Counted from the stretch's first letter, positions 17,838-28,341 are shown. The stretch: DNA of 64,000 nucleotides from Mucilaginibacter sp. (GCF_025362475.1 NZ_JANYGH010000005.1:1-64000); one strand, 5' to 3'. The notes: a model not told the origin generated them from the sequence alone. Numbers and translations are program-made.

Positions 17838-20800
17838 TTAGACTTTCTTACCCACCAAACTCATCATCTTATAAGCCGCCTTCAAAACTGTAATTAATCC
17901 CTCCGGCTTCATGGGTTTGGCAATATAATCATCCATACCTTCACTAATGCACAGATCGCGGTCATCAGGACCCGCGTTAGCGGTCATGGCTATAATGAAA
18001 GGCTGTAGTTTACGGTTGCTATCGCGGATGGAACGGGTGGCCTCAAAACCATCCATTTCGGGCATTTGGATGTCCATCAGTATCACGTTAAAATCCTGTT
18101 CATCCAGTTTTTGCAATACTTCAAGCCCGTTTTCGGCTAATGCAAATTCATACCCCAATTTGTTTAGCATGCGGCTAATGAGTTTTTGATTTACCAGGTT
18201 ATCTTCCGCAACCAGGATATGGAGCGGGAACTCAGCGGCGAATTTTTCATCAAGAAGCTTTACAGCTTTAGTTTCAATCTCGGGCGTATTTCCATATCCT
18301 CTTAATTCTGCCTGGATGCTTTTACCCAGTTGATTTTGCTTAACAGGCTTGGTTAAAATGGCTGAGAATAGTCCCGGATATTTTGTTTTTGAACCGTCGC
18401 CAATGGAGCTCAGCATTATAATAGGGAGCTGTGCATATTTAGCCTTAACGGCCGTAGCAAAACCGACACCATCCATAAATGGCATCTCCATATCTGTAAT
18501 GATGAGATTGTAATCCTGGTTATTGGGCAGCAAATCAAGACCTTCCGCAGCTGATGAGGCAGTTGTGGTGATTAATCCCCATTGCTCCAATTGGGTTTTA
18601 AGTATAAAAAGGTTGGTTTGGTTATCATCAACAACCAATACTTTTTTGCCTTCAAGAAGGGAAGTGTCAAAAACAAGCGGTACATGTTTAGATTGTTTTT
18701 TACTTACGGCAACTTTAATGGTAAACACAAATACCGAACCTTCGCCGTAAACGCTTTCTGCCCAAATATCTCCTCCCATCAGTTTTACCAAACGCTGGCT
18801 GATAACCAAACCTAAACCGGTACCGCCATACTTACGTGTAGTTGATGAATCTGCCTGCCAAAATGCATTGAATAGGCTGGATACCTTTTTTTCGGGGATA
18901 CCAATTCCTGTGTCCATTACGCTAAAACCTATCTCAATATCACCGTTGCTATGGGTTTTTGAAAGAAAAACTTTTATAAATACTTCGCCTTGCTGGGTAA
19001 ACTTTAGGGCATTGCTGGTTAAATTACTCATTACCTGTTTTAAGCGCAGGCTATCACCCACAACCTGGTTTGGCAGGGCAGCATCTATCTGGTAAACCAA
19101 CTCCAGACCTTGCTGCGAGGCTTTAGGTGCAAACAGGTCAAGTACATCTTCGATACAATGGCGCAGGTCGAAATCTTCTTCCTCCATCTCCATTTTGCCC
19201 GATTCTATCTTTGAAAAATCGAGAATGTCATTGATCACGTTAACCAGGCTATCGCCGCATGATATGATCGTATCCGTGTATTCACGTTGTTCCATATTCA
19301 GTTCGGTTTCACTTAAAAGTGAAGCCATACCAATTACACCGTTCATGGGCGTACGTATTTCATGGCTCATGGTAGCCAGGAATATACTTTTGGCTTGGTT
19401 GGCCTTATCTGCTTCTTCGCGGGCCTCTTTTTCATGGGTCATGTGAACTTCCAGCTCTTCTGATTGCGATAACAGCTCCTCATTAAGAGCCTGCAACTCT
19501 TCAGATTGTGCCTGCAGATCGGAATTTAATTGCTGCAGGTCGTCGGATTGTTTTTTTAGCGCTTCCGACTGGTATAAAACCTCGGCGGTACGTTCAGATA
19601 CCTGTTGTTCCAATAAATATTTTTGCTTTTCTATATTGTTTACCTTCCATCGGTAAAGACTATAAATTATAGCAAATATGCCCAATAAAGTACCCAAAAT
19701 AAACCACCAGGTTAGCCAGAAAGGAGGTAAAACGGTAAGATTTAAACTCAATTCGTGTTTTGACCATTTGCCGTCGCCATTACGGCTTTTTACCTTTAAT
19801 ATGTAGTTACCGGCTGGCAGGTTGGTATAAGTAGCTGAGTTTTTGCTGCCAACATAATTCCAGTTTTTATCGAAGTTTACTAACTGATATGCGTATTCTT
19901 TTTTATTGGCCTGCACAAAATCCAACGATACAAATTCAAAAGAGATAACCGATTGCCTGTGGAGCAACGTAATCGATTTTGTCTCAGAAATGTCCTCTTT
20001 TAAAGGGGAGTGGTCGTTATCATTTTGAGCTACAGGAACTGTTTTATTAAAAATTTGGAAATCTGTTAATATCAGTGGAGGATCATAGGTAGTTTCCATT
20101 ACCTTATCCGGATCAAACATATTGAACCCGTTAACGCCACCAAAATAAATAATACCGTCGTGGCTCTTTACTGCCGAGTGAGGCTTAAATTCATCCGATT
20201 GCAAACCGTCCTCAATATTGAAATTATGGAATTTTTTTGTCCGCGGATTAAACCTCGATACGCCATTGTTGGTGCTTATCCATAGGTTGCCATTGTTATC
20301 TTCCCTTATAGCATAAGTATAATTGTTTGGCAGGCCATCGCTTGCTTTATAGGTAAAAAACTTGTTTGTTTTTTGATCAAACCGGGTAAGGCCATCATAA
20401 GTGCATATCCATATGGTTCCAACATGGTCTTCAAACAAATCAAGCGCCGCATTATTGCCCAAACTGTTTTTTGAAATGTTGTATCTGAATATCTTAAAGG
20501 TATTGGTCTCTGGCTCAAACAAGTCAAGGCTGCCATCATTGGTGCCCACCCAAAGGTTACCTTTAGTATCACTTAAAAGGGAGTTTATATTATCGCTGCT
20601 AATGCTTTTCGGGTTATTAGGGTCATGCCGGTAATGGATAAAGCCATTTGTTTTGGGGTTAAACAATTCAAGCCCCTGGCCAAGTGTGCCAAACCATATT
20701 TTATGATCGGGAGCAGCAGCAACGGCATAAACATTGTTTCCGCTTAAACTGGTCGAGTCATTGGGATTGTTCCTGTACGATTTGAATTTATGGGTTTGCA

Positions 20801-22136
20801 GATCCATTACACTCACTCCATCTCCCCAGGTGCCTATCCATAAATTATCCCGGTCATCTTCTTTTAATGCCAAAACATAATTGCCGCCGATGGTTGTTTT
20901 GTCTTTATCACTGTACCGGTAAGCTTTAAAACTGCCTGTTTGAGGATTAAATTGGTTCAGTCCGCCGCCATCGGTACCAAGCCATATATTGTTTTCTTTA
21001 TCTTCAGCAATACTCAGCACAAAGTTGTTTGATAAGCTATTGGCCAACGAATTATGATTGTAGTGAATAAAATTTTCTTTTACTTTTTTGTATAAACTGA
21101 TACCAGCGGCAAAGCCGCTTATCCACATATTACCTACTTTATCTTTCAAAATCACATCAACAGAATTGCTGGATATGCTGCTGTTATCCACCTCGTCCTG
21201 GGAATGGTTGCTAAATGTTGCTTTCTCGTAATTAAATATGCTCAGACCTCCGTTTTCTGTACCTATCCATAAATTATGATTGCTGTCTTCGCCAAGGCAC
21301 TGTATGTTGTTATGTGATAGCGAATTGCTATTGTTGGGGTTATTTTTGAAATGTTTAAAAGTTAAAGTATTGGCATCGTAAAGGTTTAAGCCGCCCTCGG
21401 TAACACCAATCCATAAACGGTGGCTGCTATCTTCAAAAATGGAAGTTATTTTATTGGCAGATATTGTTTTTCCATCTTTTTCATCGTGCTTAAAGCTGGT
21501 GAAGCTTTTGGTTTTCGGATCAAAAAGATTAAGGCCGCCATTTGATGTTCCTATCCATACATTATTTTGAGTATCAACATATATTACCCTCGCATTATCG
21601 TCACTTAAACTACGTGGATCATTCTTGTTGTACTTGTAATGAATGAATTTGTTTTCATTGATGATGTATTCATCAACGCCATCCTTTAAAGTGGCTATCC
21701 ATAAATTACCATTCTTATCCAAAGCAATATTTACCGTGAAATTATTGGTAAGGCTGTTTTGTAGTTTATCGTTATGCAGGTAGTGGTAAAAGCGATTTTT
21801 TTTACGGTCGTATTTATTAACCCCTCCGCTTGTAGCTATCCACAGATCGCCGTTTTTATCTTCAACAATATGGTTTACATAATTGTTGCTGATGCTGGTG
21901 TTGTCATTAATATCATTCCGGAAGATCTTGAATTTACTGCCATCGAACCTGTTAAGCCCGTCACGGGTACCTACCCATATAAATCCGCGGTGGTCTTGTA
22001 TCAGGGAGTTGACATTAAGTTCTGAAAGGTTTTCCTTACTGCCAATACGCTGGAAATGTATGGGCCGGTCCTGGGCAATTACAAACAATGATATAGCTTG
22101 AAAAAGTAAGATCAGATAAAGCTTATAGCCATTCAT
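17838..22136 (-). CDS. hybrid histidine kinase with periplasmic beta-propellers and two receivers
   Basis: Inner-membrane sensor of 1432 residues. Signal peptide 1-21; about fourteen two-component propeller repeats (NLWIGT-type, 25-670); a Y_Y_Y domain (about 725-800); one transmembrane helix at 806-826; a Glu/Gln-rich coiled coil (835-905); HisKA with phospho-acceptor His925 in SHEIRTP; HATPase_c with N box near Asn1042, DTGIGIP at 1075 and GGTGLGL at 1104; then two receivers with phospho-Asp1215 and Asp1355. Unlike the polysaccharide-sensing HTCS proteins of this phylum it ends in a receiver, not an AraC helix-turn-helix, so its output must go through another protein. No partner regulator or Hpt protein is in the window. 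The ligand is unknown. Confidence 0.92.
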   Translation of the reverse strand: MNGYKLYLILLFQAISLFVIAQDRPIHFQRIGSKENLSELNVNSLIQDHRGFIWVGTRDGLNRFDGSKFKIFRNDINDNTSISNNYVNHIVEDKNGDLWIATSGGVNKYDRKKNRFYHYLHNDKLQNSLTNNFTVNIALDKNGNLWIATLKDGVDEYIINENKFIHYKYNKNDPRSLSDDNARVIYVDTQNNVWIGTSNGGLNLFDPKTKSFTSFKHDEKDGKTISANKITSIFEDSSHRLWIGVTEGGLNLYDANTLTFKHFKNNPNNSNSLSHNNIQCLGEDSNHNLWIGTENGGLSIFNYEKATFSNHSQDEVDNSSISSNSVDVILKDKVGNMWISGFAAGISLYKKVKENFIHYNHNSLANSLSNNFVLSIAEDKENNIWLGTDGGGLNQFNPQTGSFKAYRYSDKDKTTIGGNYVLALKEDDRDNLWIGTWGDGVSVMDLQTHKFKSYRNNPNDSTSLSGNNVYAVAAAPDHKIWFGTLGQGLELFNPKTNGFIHYRHDPNNPKSISSDNINSLLSDTKGNLWVGTNDGSLDLFEPETNTFKIFRYNISKNSLGNNAALDLFEDHVGTIWICTYDGLTRFDQKTNKFFTYKASDGLPNNYTYAIREDNNGNLWISTNNGVSRFNPRTKKFHNFNIEDGLQSDEFKPHSAVKSHDGIIYFGGVNGFNMFDPDKVMETTYDPPLILTDFQIFNKTVPVAQNDNDHSPLKEDISETKSITLLHRQSVISFEFVSLDFVQANKKEYAYQLVNFDKNWNYVGSKNSATYTNLPAGNYILKVKSRNGDGKWSKHELSLNLTVLPPFWLTWWFILGTLLGIFAIIYSLYRWKVNNIEKQKYLLEQQVSERTAEVLYQSEALKKQSDDLQQLNSDLQAQSEELQALNEELLSQSEELEVHMTHEKEAREEADKANQAKSIFLATMSHEIRTPMNGVIGMASLLSETELNMEQREYTDTIISCGDSLVNVINDILDFSKIESGKMEMEEEDFDLRHCIEDVLDLFAPKASQQGLELVYQIDAALPNQVVGDSLRLKQVMSNLTSNALKFTQQGEVFIKVFLSKTHSNGDIEIGFSVMDTGIGIPEKKVSSLFNAFWQADSSTTRKYGGTGLGLVISQRLVKLMGGDIWAESVYGEGSVFVFTIKVAVSKKQSKHVPLVFDTSLLEGKKVLVVDDNQTNLFILKTQLEQWGLITTTASSAAEGLDLLPNNQDYNLIITDMEMPFMDGVGFATAVKAKYAQLPIIMLSSIGDGSKTKYPGLFSAILTKPVKQNQLGKSIQAELRGYGNTPEIETKAVKLLDEKFAAEFPLHILVAEDNLVNQKLISRMLNKLGYEFALAENGLEVLQKLDEQDFNVILMDIQMPEMDGFEATRSIRDSNRKLQPFIIAMTANAGPDDRDLCISEGMDDYIAKPMKPEGLITVLKAAYKMMSLVGKKV

Positions 22137-22388
22137 TGATATCAGGATGTTATAAAATTGGATGTATTGTATAAATAACCCAGATCTTGGAAATTAAGTA
22201 ATTAACTGGAACGCCGGGGTATACCTGTTTAAACGTGGAACAACCTGATTTAGTTATGCCTAAGCTAAAGTTAAATTAATAGATACCTTGTAGTTTTGCA
22301 CAACGTGCCGAATAAACGAACTTAAAAACTTCCCGTTTCCTTTGGCAGCTATGCGCGTTACCTTAAAAACAATATAAAGCTATTTTTT

Positions 22389-22396
22389 TACCTTTG
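22389..22396 (+). promoter_or_regulatory. minus-7 box 3 bases before the VF530 start
   Basis: TACCTTTG is an exact TAnnTTTG match with three bases to the ATG at 22400. The in-frame TTG at 22394 lies inside the box, so the downstream ATG is the credible start. Confidence 0.6.
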
Positions 22397-22399
22397 CAT

Positions 22400-22624
22400 A
22401 TGCCTCAACAAGTAAATAACCCGCTACACGGTAAAACATTAGAGATGATATTGAACGAGCTGGTGGCCCGTTTCGGTTGGCCGGAGCTTGGCTACCAGAT
22501 ACGGATAAATTGCTTTTTGGAGGATCCAAGCATATCGTCAAGCCTTAAATTTTTGCGCAAAACGCCCTGGGCCCGCAAAAAGGTTGAGGACATGTACATT
22601 CATTACTTTACAAAAAAGAATTAG
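22400..22624 (+). CDS. VF530 (DUF2132) family small DNA-binding protein
   Basis: A 74-residue protein of the VF530 family. Recognisable segments are [20 protein letters not shown], then [20 protein letters not shown] and [13 protein letters not shown]. Structures of the family show a small helical fold proposed to bind DNA; the cellular role is not established. The ATG at 22400 is chosen over the TTG at 22394 because the latter is inside the minus-7 box. Its last four bases overlap the end of the convergent helicase-like gene. Confidence 0.85.
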   Translation: MPQQVNNPLHGKTLEMILNELVARFGWPELGYQIRINCFLEDPSISSSLKFLRKTPWARKKVEDMYIHYFTKKN

Positions 22625-23922
22625 TGCTTGCGCTTATTGTTCATCTTGGCCTTTTGCCCCGAACTAAAGTTGTAAGTTTTTGAGTTGGCTGCTTTTTTTT
22701 CATGAAAGGCAGCACCTGCAACAAGAGCATCTGGATTTGGTTTAGTTGCTTTCTCCTCTTTTTTAACTTTCAGTTCTTTTTCAATAATTAGCTCTGCAGG
22801 CAATTCGGCAATTGATATTTTTTTGCCAATAGCCTGCTCAATCTTCTTAACCTGGCTAAGCTCAAGATCGGTAGCAAAGGTTAGGGCCATTGTTTCGTTT
22901 TCGCTATCGGGCAGGTGATTAGTGATACGCTCAATAAACATGTCCTTTTCTGCTGGCAAATCAAAATGGATCAGGAAGGGGATATCTGTAAGGTTGATGG
23001 TTTCCTCGTTTTCATTGGCAACCAGTAGTACTCTTGAACTTTCATCGGCCTTAAAATCTTCGATGCTTTTAAAACCTGGGCTATCAAAAAACTGGGGATT
23101 TAAATAGGCAACTGCTGTACGCAAACGTGTTTGAAGGCTTTTATATACTTTTTCGGCTGTAGCGCGGGTGTTTACAAACACAACGGTTTTGGTAAACAGC
23201 TCCTCATCGTACATGAATAAATTAAGCAGGTTTAGTTTGGTACCAAAGTTTGGTACATTATATAATAACTGTGGATAGGTTTCTATTGGTTTCTCTGCTA
23301 ATGCTTCTACCTCGATGATAGTAGGCTCATGCATAAAAGGAGCTAACATTTTTTCCAGCTTGCTATGCATTACCTCGGTAAATACCAGTTTTTGACTTTT
23401 GCCGATGCTGTTGGCCAGTTCAACTACAGGTAGTTGCAAACCTTTTTTTATCATCTCATCGGCATCATCAACCACAAACAGAACAACCTTATTAAGGTTA
23501 AGAGCAAGTTTCAGGTAGATAGCTCTTGCCCTGTCAGGAGTGGCAACAACAATATCGGCACCATCAGCAAGTGCATCCATTTGTGCTTCTATACCTGGCG
23601 CTACATACAGGCCAACAATTTTAATGGATTTATTTTTATTAAGAAGATCAAATTGTTCAATTACGCTTAATACATCTTCTTTCTCAGGTACCAGGATCAA
23701 TACATGCGGAACGCCTTCTGGTGCATAATTAAAGCGGTTTAACACACCTAAAACGTAAGTGGTAGTTTTGCCGCTGCCTTCATGCCCTATGGCAATAATA
23801 TCCTGGCCGCCAACTATTCTTGACAAGGTTTTTAGTTGCAGTTCTTTAGGGTTTGTAAAACCAGCTTCATTTACCGACCGAACAAGTTGCTTTTTTAGCT
23901 TCAATTTTTCAAACCACACCAT
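22621..23922 (-). CDS. DEAD-box helicase-like protein with degenerate motifs
   Basis: Protein of 433 residues with the two-RecA layout of DEAD-box RNA helicases. Motif Q-like GFTNPKELQ (21-29), Walker A GHEGSGKT (46-53), Ib ATPDRAR (127-133) and motif [12 protein letters not shown] remain. Motif II reads DDAD (152-155) instead of DEAD, motif III is FTEV instead of SAT, motif V is not recognisable ([17 protein letters not shown]), and motif VI, HRIGRTGR in active enzymes, is [11 protein letters not shown], without the arginine finger. The C-terminal tail is basic ([12 protein letters not shown]), fit for RNA binding. It may bind ATP and RNA without unwinding, perhaps in ribosome assembly (inference). 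Confidence 0.8.
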   Translation of the reverse strand: MVWFEKLKLKKQLVRSVNEAGFTNPKELQLKTLSRIVGGQDIIAIGHEGSGKTTTYVLGVLNRFNYAPEGVPHVLILVPEKEDVLSVIEQFDLLNKNKSIKIVGLYVAPGIEAQMDALADGADIVVATPDRARAIYLKLALNLNKVVLFVVDDADEMIKKGLQLPVVELANSIGKSQKLVFTEVMHSKLEKMLAPFMHEPTIIEVEALAEKPIETYPQLLYNVPNFGTKLNLLNLFMYDEELFTKTVVFVNTRATAEKVYKSLQTRLRTAVAYLNPQFFDSPGFKSIEDFKADESSRVLLVANENEETINLTDIPFLIHFDLPAEKDMFIERITNHLPDSENETMALTFATDLELSQVKKIEQAIGKKISIAELPAELIIEKELKVKKEEKATKPNPDALVAGAAFHEKKAANSKTYNFSSGQKAKMNNKRKH

Positions 23923-24039
23923 CTGAGAACCTTATTAAATTATATTTAAGAGGGCGAATTTACCTAAAATACTGCTCATATCCATTATGAGAGTCAATAA
24001 ATTAGAATCGGTAGACAAGATAGGCGTAATTTATCAGCA

Positions 24040-24849
24040 TTAAAGTGATTGCCAAACCGTATCATCGTCCCTTTGCAGCAGGCCCGAAAATGTTGGCCTG
24101 GCCGGGATATCAAGGTAAGGATAAGTTATTTTTGAGAGGTATAAACCTTGCGGATAGGCGGGTATAATGATTTTTGGTGTTTGCCCGCTGATGAGGTGAC
24201 CCTCAAATTCATCAACAGTCATCTGGCCGCGGCCAATTTCTAACAAGCGGCCAACAATTATCCTGATCATCTTACTTAAAAACCGATTGGCAGAAATATG
24301 GAAACGCAGCCTGTCGCCTGTTTTATCAACGTATAGCGCAGCCGAGCTCACATGGCAAATAGTATGATCAATCCTGTTGGGCATTTTGCAGAAGGCACGG
24401 TAATCATTGTAAAGCGGTAACAGTGCAACCGCCTTTTTAATTTCATCAATGTGGAGGCTTGTTTCGGGGTATAAAGCGCTGAAACCACTTAAAAAAGGGT
24501 CTTTATAGGTGTGTATGAAATAATCATAGGAGCGCTGTACAGCATCAAAACGGGCGTGGGGCAGACCCTGCATTGGTATAATATCAAATACCGCGATATC
24601 ATCAGGTAATATTTTATTCAGCCTGAAGAAGAGGTCGAAATCCCATTCCTGCTCAATATCAACATGAAAAAAAAACTGGCTGGCATGTACCTGGGCATCT
24701 GTACGACCACAACCGTTAACCGCAACCACGGTTTTTAAAAGCTGGCTTAATGCAGTTTCAAAAATATCCTGCACGCTTGCAACACCTGCATGTTTTTGCC
24801 AGCCGCTATACCGCGTGCCATGATAACCTATATGGAAAAAATACCGCAT
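24040..24849 (-). CDS. truA: tRNA pseudouridine(38-40) synthase
   Basis: TruA converts uridines 38-40 of the tRNA anticodon arm to pseudouridine. The usual N-terminus MRYFFHIGYHGTRYSGWQ supports the ATG at 24849, seven codons inside the longest frame (24870). The catalytic Asp is in GCGRTDAQVHA (residue 51 from this start); the family motif is GRTDxGVHA, so a Gln replaces the usual Gly after the catalytic loop. Length of 269 residues is normal. C-terminal FLSKMIRIIVGRLLEIGRG is also typical. Confidence 0.93.
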   Translation of the reverse strand: MRYFFHIGYHGTRYSGWQKHAGVASVQDIFETALSQLLKTVVAVNGCGRTDAQVHASQFFFHVDIEQEWDFDLFFRLNKILPDDIAVFDIIPMQGLPHARFDAVQRSYDYFIHTYKDPFLSGFSALYPETSLHIDEIKKAVALLPLYNDYRAFCKMPNRIDHTICHVSSAALYVDKTGDRLRFHISANRFLSKMIRIIVGRLLEIGRGQMTVDEFEGHLISGQTPKIIIPAYPQGLYLSKITYPYLDIPARPTFSGLLQRDDDTVWQSL

Positions 24850-24894
24850 CTTCTTTTGCCAAAAATCCACAAAAAATGTGGTAAAAATATTCTA

Positions 24895-24930
24895 AAAGTA
24901 AAGGCCCGCGGTATTTAACTGCGGGCCTTT
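24895..24930 (-). terminator. terminator after the CDGSH gene
   Basis: A perfect 10-bp GC-rich stem (24900-24909 with 24921-24930, AAAGGCCCGC and its complement) lies between the CDGSH gene and truA on the same strand, with a T-rich tail on the minus strand. Confidence 0.7.
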
Positions 24931-24954
24931 ATAAATATGGTAATAAACCGTTAT

Positions 24955-25179
24955 TTAAACTTTTTTAGGAGGAAGGTCAAATGCAATTGCATTATGCTCG
25001 AAATGACCTTTGTGCGATCCATCACAAAACGGTTTGTTTGCTGATAGGCCGCAACGACAAACAGAAAGCACAGTTCTGCCTTGTAAGCCGTAGTTATTAC
25101 CCTGCATATCTACAATTTCAAAATCGCCTTCAATTTTTACAGATCCGTTGTTATTAATAGTAAGTTTAGTTGTTGCCAT
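24955..25179 (-). CDS. CDGSH-type iron-sulfur protein
   Basis: Small protein of 74 residues with the CDGSH 2Fe-2S motif CRCGLSANKPFCDGSH, giving three Cys and one His ligands. Family members are redox or Fe-S sensing proteins (mitoNEET relatives); the bacterial role is not settled. A TACCTTTG minus-7 box on the minus strand at 25197-25204 lies 17 bases before the ATG. The preceding and following genes are separated by a terminator and a divergent promoter, so it is monocistronic. Confidence 0.9.
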   Translation of the reverse strand: MATTKLTINNNGSVKIEGDFEIVDMQGNNYGLQGRTVLSVCRCGLSANKPFCDGSHKGHFEHNAIAFDLPPKKV

Positions 25180-25196
25180 TCGTTAAAATTTTGGTG

Positions 25197-25204
25197 CAAA
25201 GGTA
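25197..25204 (-). promoter_or_regulatory. minus-7 box of the CDGSH gene
   Basis: TACCTTTG on the minus strand, exact TAnnTTTG, 17 bases before the ATG; the leader would be about 10-13 bases. Confidence 0.55.
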
Positions 25205-25268
25205 ACCAATGAAAGGGCGTCTATGAAGCCTATTTGCTATTTAGAAGTGTTCCTGATTGGATTGGAAA

Positions 25269-25294
25269 TAGAATCGAGAGTCAAGAATCAAGAA
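25269..25294. repeat. copy of a dispersed TCAAGAAT/AATTAAGA repeat
   Basis: The stretch reads GAGTCAAGAATCAAGAATT and then AAGACGG. The same words recur as one arm of a long inverted repeat at 54938-54962, so this is a dispersed element, not a unique control site. Confidence 0.5.
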
Positions 25295-25393
25295 TTAAGA
25301 CGGTTGGCGTTTTTTTCTTGTTACGGCTACCTAACTAAACTACAAATGACAAAATGATGATGTATAGAACCCGCTCTTCGCAAACATAAGTTT

Positions 25394-25401
25394 TAGCTTT
25401 G
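25394..25401 (+). promoter_or_regulatory. minus-7 box of the aldo/keto reductase gene
   Basis: TAGCTTTG, exact TAnnTTTG, 45 bases before the ATG at 25447. Confidence 0.5.
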
Positions 25402-25446
25402 TTATGTACCTACATCATGTAATTAATTACATTAAAAAATACCACA

Positions 25447-26478
25447 ATGGAATACAGACAATTAGGAGCATCGGGTTTGAGAGTGCCCGTGTTAAGTTTT
25501 GGCACTGCCACTTTTGGCGGTGGAAATGAGTTTTTTAAAGCCTGGGGTAATACGCAGGTTGATGAAGCTAAAAAGCTCATCAATTTATGCCTTGATGCCG
25601 GCGTTAACTTTTTTGATACCGCGAATGTGTACTCAAGGGGCACCTCTGAAGAAATATTGGGTAAGGCTTTAGATGGATTGCGCAATGATGTGCTTATTAG
25701 TACCAAGGCAACCTTTAGCATGGGCGATGGCGCTAATGACTATGGCTCATCTCGTTTTCATTTGATCAGGCAGGCCGAGGATAGCTTACGCCGCCTGCAA
25801 ACAGATCATATTGATATATACCATATGCATGGCTTTGATGCTACAACGCCGGTTCAGGAAACCCTGCGTGCCTTGGACGACCTGGTAACCAGCGGTAAAG
25901 TACGGTACATTGCCTGTTCCAATTTTTCGGGCTGGCATTTAATGAAGTCGCTGTCTGTATCTGAGCGTTATGGCTGGAGCAGGTATGTGGCTAACCAGGC
26001 CTATTACTCGCTGTTGAATCGTGAATTTGAATGGGAGCTGATACCTTTAGCTATTGATCAAAATGTTAGTACCATAGTTTGGAGTCCTTTAGCATCTGGT
26101 CAGTTGAGCGGCAAGTTCAGAAGAGGGCAGCCTATACCAGAAAATTCAAGAACGGTACAAGGCGGTGCGCATGGCCCGGCCACCAACTTTGATCATTTAT
26201 ACAACATTGTTGATGCTTTGGACGAGGTAGCGCAGGAAACTGGTAAATCTGTTGCACAGGTGTCAATCAATTGGTTATTACAAAGGCCAACAGTCGCCAA
26301 CATCATCATAGGCGCCCGCAACGAGGAGCAGCTTAAACAAAACCTTGATGCCGTTGGCTGGAACTTAACTGTAGACCAGGTTAAAAAACTGGATGCTGCC
26401 AGTGAGGTTGCGCCAATTTATCCATATTGGCACCAGCGCCAGGATACCAAATTGGTACCGCTGCCAATACAATATTAA
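25447..26478 (+). CDS. aldo/keto reductase
   Basis: NADPH-dependent oxidoreductase of 343 residues, (beta/alpha)8 fold. Family marks are GTATFGG near the N-terminus, DTANVYSRGTSEEILGKAL containing the catalytic Asp and Tyr, Lys in STKATF, and the nucleotide-binding VANIIIGARNEEQLKQNL near the C-terminus. It is closest to the YajO/KCNAB-like group acting on sugars and aldehydes. The gene stands alone between its own promoter and a 405-base gap. A role with the downstream Gfo/Idh and DUF1080 sugar proteins is possible. Confidence 0.88.
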   Translation: MEYRQLGASGLRVPVLSFGTATFGGGNEFFKAWGNTQVDEAKKLINLCLDAGVNFFDTANVYSRGTSEEILGKALDGLRNDVLISTKATFSMGDGANDYGSSRFHLIRQAEDSLRRLQTDHIDIYHMHGFDATTPVQETLRALDDLVTSGKVRYIACSNFSGWHLMKSLSVSERYGWSRYVANQAYYSLLNREFEWELIPLAIDQNVSTIVWSPLASGQLSGKFRRGQPIPENSRTVQGGAHGPATNFDHLYNIVDALDEVAQETGKSVAQVSINWLLQRPTVANIIIGARNEEQLKQNLDAVGWNLTVDQVKKLDAASEVAPIYPYWHQRQDTKLVPLPIQY

Positions 26479-26633
26479 ACCATATTAAGTGAAATACCTT
26501 AGCAATAGGTTTTAAATCTATCGCTAAGGTATCTATCGGGGTTCATTATTGTTTACGTAAAATTACGTCTCATCAATCCCCAAATTCCGTATTAATACTA
26601 TTTTTTTGGTAGTGGAAATTAACTACTTTTATA

Positions 26634-26672
26634 ATGAAAACGGTTAGTATTAAGGTCTGCTTAAATTCCTAA
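26634..26672 (+). CDS. possible 12-residue peptide inside a small transcript
   Basis: ATG to TAA encodes MKTVSIKVCLNS. It starts three bases after a near-consensus minus-7 box (TACTTTTA, 26624-26631) and ends 14 bases before a terminator hairpin, the layout of a leader peptide or a small RNA. No regulatory codon run is present. It may be chance. Confidence 0.2.
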   Translation: MKTVSIKVCLNS

Positions 26673-26685
26673 ACCTTATCATTTT

Positions 26686-26717
26686 AAACAAGCCTACTTG
26701 CTGAGGCTTGTTTTTTA
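26686..26717 (+). terminator. Rho-independent terminator of a short orphan transcript
   Basis: AAACAAGCCT (26686-26695) pairs with AGGCTTGTTT (26704-26713) around an 8-base loop, followed by T to 26716. It is about 210 bases after the aldo/keto reductase stop, so it may end that mRNA or a small RNA started near 26.6 kb. Confidence 0.75.
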
Positions 26718-26883
26718 GAAATAAACAATCGCGATAATTATACTCCATAATTAAAGTAACAGTTAAATTACAATGGCTGTTAAAAAAAAACTCCTATTTT
26801 TTTTCAGGCTTTACAAAACTTAGCTAATTTGCCGCCCCTGCCCGCCGGGCAATGTGTTATAAACCAATTAACCCATTTTAGCT

Positions 26884-28215
26884 ATGCTTAACCGTAGACA
26901 GTTCATTCAAACTACATCAGTTGCCGGAACCAGTTTCCTGCTTGGAACCCAGGTATCAAAGGCCGCCTCATTTTTTAAGGGATCGCCTAATGAAAAAGTA
27001 GTTTTAGGTATGATGGGAACCAATAGTCGTGGCCTTTACCTGGCCCAGAACTATGCTAAAATCCCCAATGTAGAGATAGGGTATATTTGTGATGTAGATT
27101 CAAAGGTGGTGGATAAAACTATCGACGAGATCTTTAAAATAACAGGTAAAAGACCTAAAGGCATTACTGACATCCGCAAGATGCTCGAGATAAAAGCCAT
27201 TGACGCCGTGGTTGTTGCCCCGCCCGATCACTGGCACGCCCCTGCAACTATTATGGCCTGCCAGGCCGGTAAGCATGTATACGTAGAAAAACCCTGCAGT
27301 CATAATCCACATGAAGGCGAAATGGCTGTTGAAGCAGCAAAAAAGTATAATCGTTTGGTGCAAATGGGCAGTCAAAGACGCTCATTCTCTAATGTGCAGG
27401 CAATGGTTAAGGAATTGCATGATGGCGTTATCGGCAGAACTTATTATGCAAAAGGATGGTATACCAACCATCGTTTAAGCATTGGTCATGGCAAGCAGGT
27501 GCCTGTGCCCGCTAATCTTAATTATGATTTATGGCAGGGCCCGGCACCGAGGAAACCATACCAGGATAACCTTATCCATTATAACTGGCACTGGTTCTGG
27601 AACTGGGGAACCGGCGAGGCTCTTAACAACGGTACCCATGAGCTTGACGTGATCCGTTGGGGATTGGGTGTTGATTATCCTAATAAAGTAGTATCAACCG
27701 GTGGTCGTTTCCACTTTAATGATGACTGGCAAACGCCGGATACTCAAAATATCCTTTACAACTTCCCCAATAATACTGCCGCCGAATGGGAAAGTAGGAG
27801 CAGTAACGGCTTTAACATTGAACAATTGGGCCGCGGCGTAATATTTTATGGGGATAAAGGAACCTTATTTTATGGTAGCGGCAACGGTTACCAGGTTTAT
27901 GATGGCGATAACAAATTGGTAAAGGAAATTAAAGATGATACCAAAGTGGATGCCACCAACAAAGTAAGCCCTACCGAGGCGTTGGATGGTTTTCATATGA
28001 AAAACTTTATTGATGGGGTTAGGGGAGTAGCACCACTGAATTGCCCTATCGAAATCGGCTTTAAATCAACCCTGCTGCCGCAATTAGGGAATATATCCTA
28101 CCGCGTAGACAGAGTACTGCACATTGATCCTACCAATGGCCATATCCTGAATGATCCCGAAGCTGAAAAGCTTTGGAGCCGGGAATATGAAAAGGGCTGG
28201 GAAGTGAAGGTGTAA
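26884..28215 (+). CDS. Tat-exported Gfo/Idh/MocA family oxidoreductase
   Basis: NAD(P)-dependent sugar oxidoreductase of 443 residues. The N-terminus NRRQFIQTTSVAGTSFLLG has a twin-arginine signal, so it is folded with its cofactor before export. The Rossmann GxxGxxxRG motif (MGTNSRG) is followed by DVDSK, the conserved EKPCSHNP Lys-Pro segment, and a C-terminal domain with GTHELDVIRWGLG. Some relatives oxidise glycosides at C3 or, as in the GH109-like group, use a redox mechanism. The next gene is a DUF1080 protein, the usual partner in 3-keto-glycoside cleavage. Two palindromic repeats now separate the pair. Confidence 0.88.
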   Translation: MLNRRQFIQTTSVAGTSFLLGTQVSKAASFFKGSPNEKVVLGMMGTNSRGLYLAQNYAKIPNVEIGYICDVDSKVVDKTIDEIFKITGKRPKGITDIRKMLEIKAIDAVVVAPPDHWHAPATIMACQAGKHVYVEKPCSHNPHEGEMAVEAAKKYNRLVQMGSQRRSFSNVQAMVKELHDGVIGRTYYAKGWYTNHRLSIGHGKQVPVPANLNYDLWQGPAPRKPYQDNLIHYNWHWFWNWGTGEALNNGTHELDVIRWGLGVDYPNKVVSTGGRFHFNDDWQTPDTQNILYNFPNNTAAEWESRSSNGFNIEQLGRGVIFYGDKGTLFYGSGNGYQVYDGDNKLVKEIKDDTKVDATNKVSPTEALDGFHMKNFIDGVRGVAPLNCPIEIGFKSTLLPQLGNISYRVDRVLHIDPTNGHILNDPEAEKLWSREYEKGWEVKV

Positions 28216-28226
28216 AGAATAAATCC

Positions 28227-28325
28227 TTTGTCATCCTGAGTGATAGCGAAGGATTTAATCGGAGACTTTACAGGGCGAAGAAGCATGGCGAATAATAGAT
28301 CCTTCACTATGTTCAGGATGACAAA
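28227..28325. repeat. REP-like palindromic element, type TCATCCTGA
   Basis: Thirteen-base terminal inverted repeats (TTTGTCATCCTGA at 28227-28239 and its exact complement at 28313-28325) enclose two GCGAAGGAT/ATCCTTC-type inner repeats. The right end, GTTCAGGATGACAA, also occurs at 143-156, so the unit is dispersed in the genome. Confidence 0.65.
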
Positions 28326-28341
28326 ACGTTCCTCTACACCA

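Larger units (their letters stand above)
26479..26883. other. intergenic gap with a small promoter-terminator unit
   Basis: The 405-base gap has no ordinary gene. At 26606-26631 a TTG and TACTTTTA pair looks like a promoter, a 12-codon ORF (26634-26672, starting MKTVS) follows, and a strong terminator ends it at 26717. The rest, up to the Gfo/Idh start, is AT-rich leader. Confidence 0.45.
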
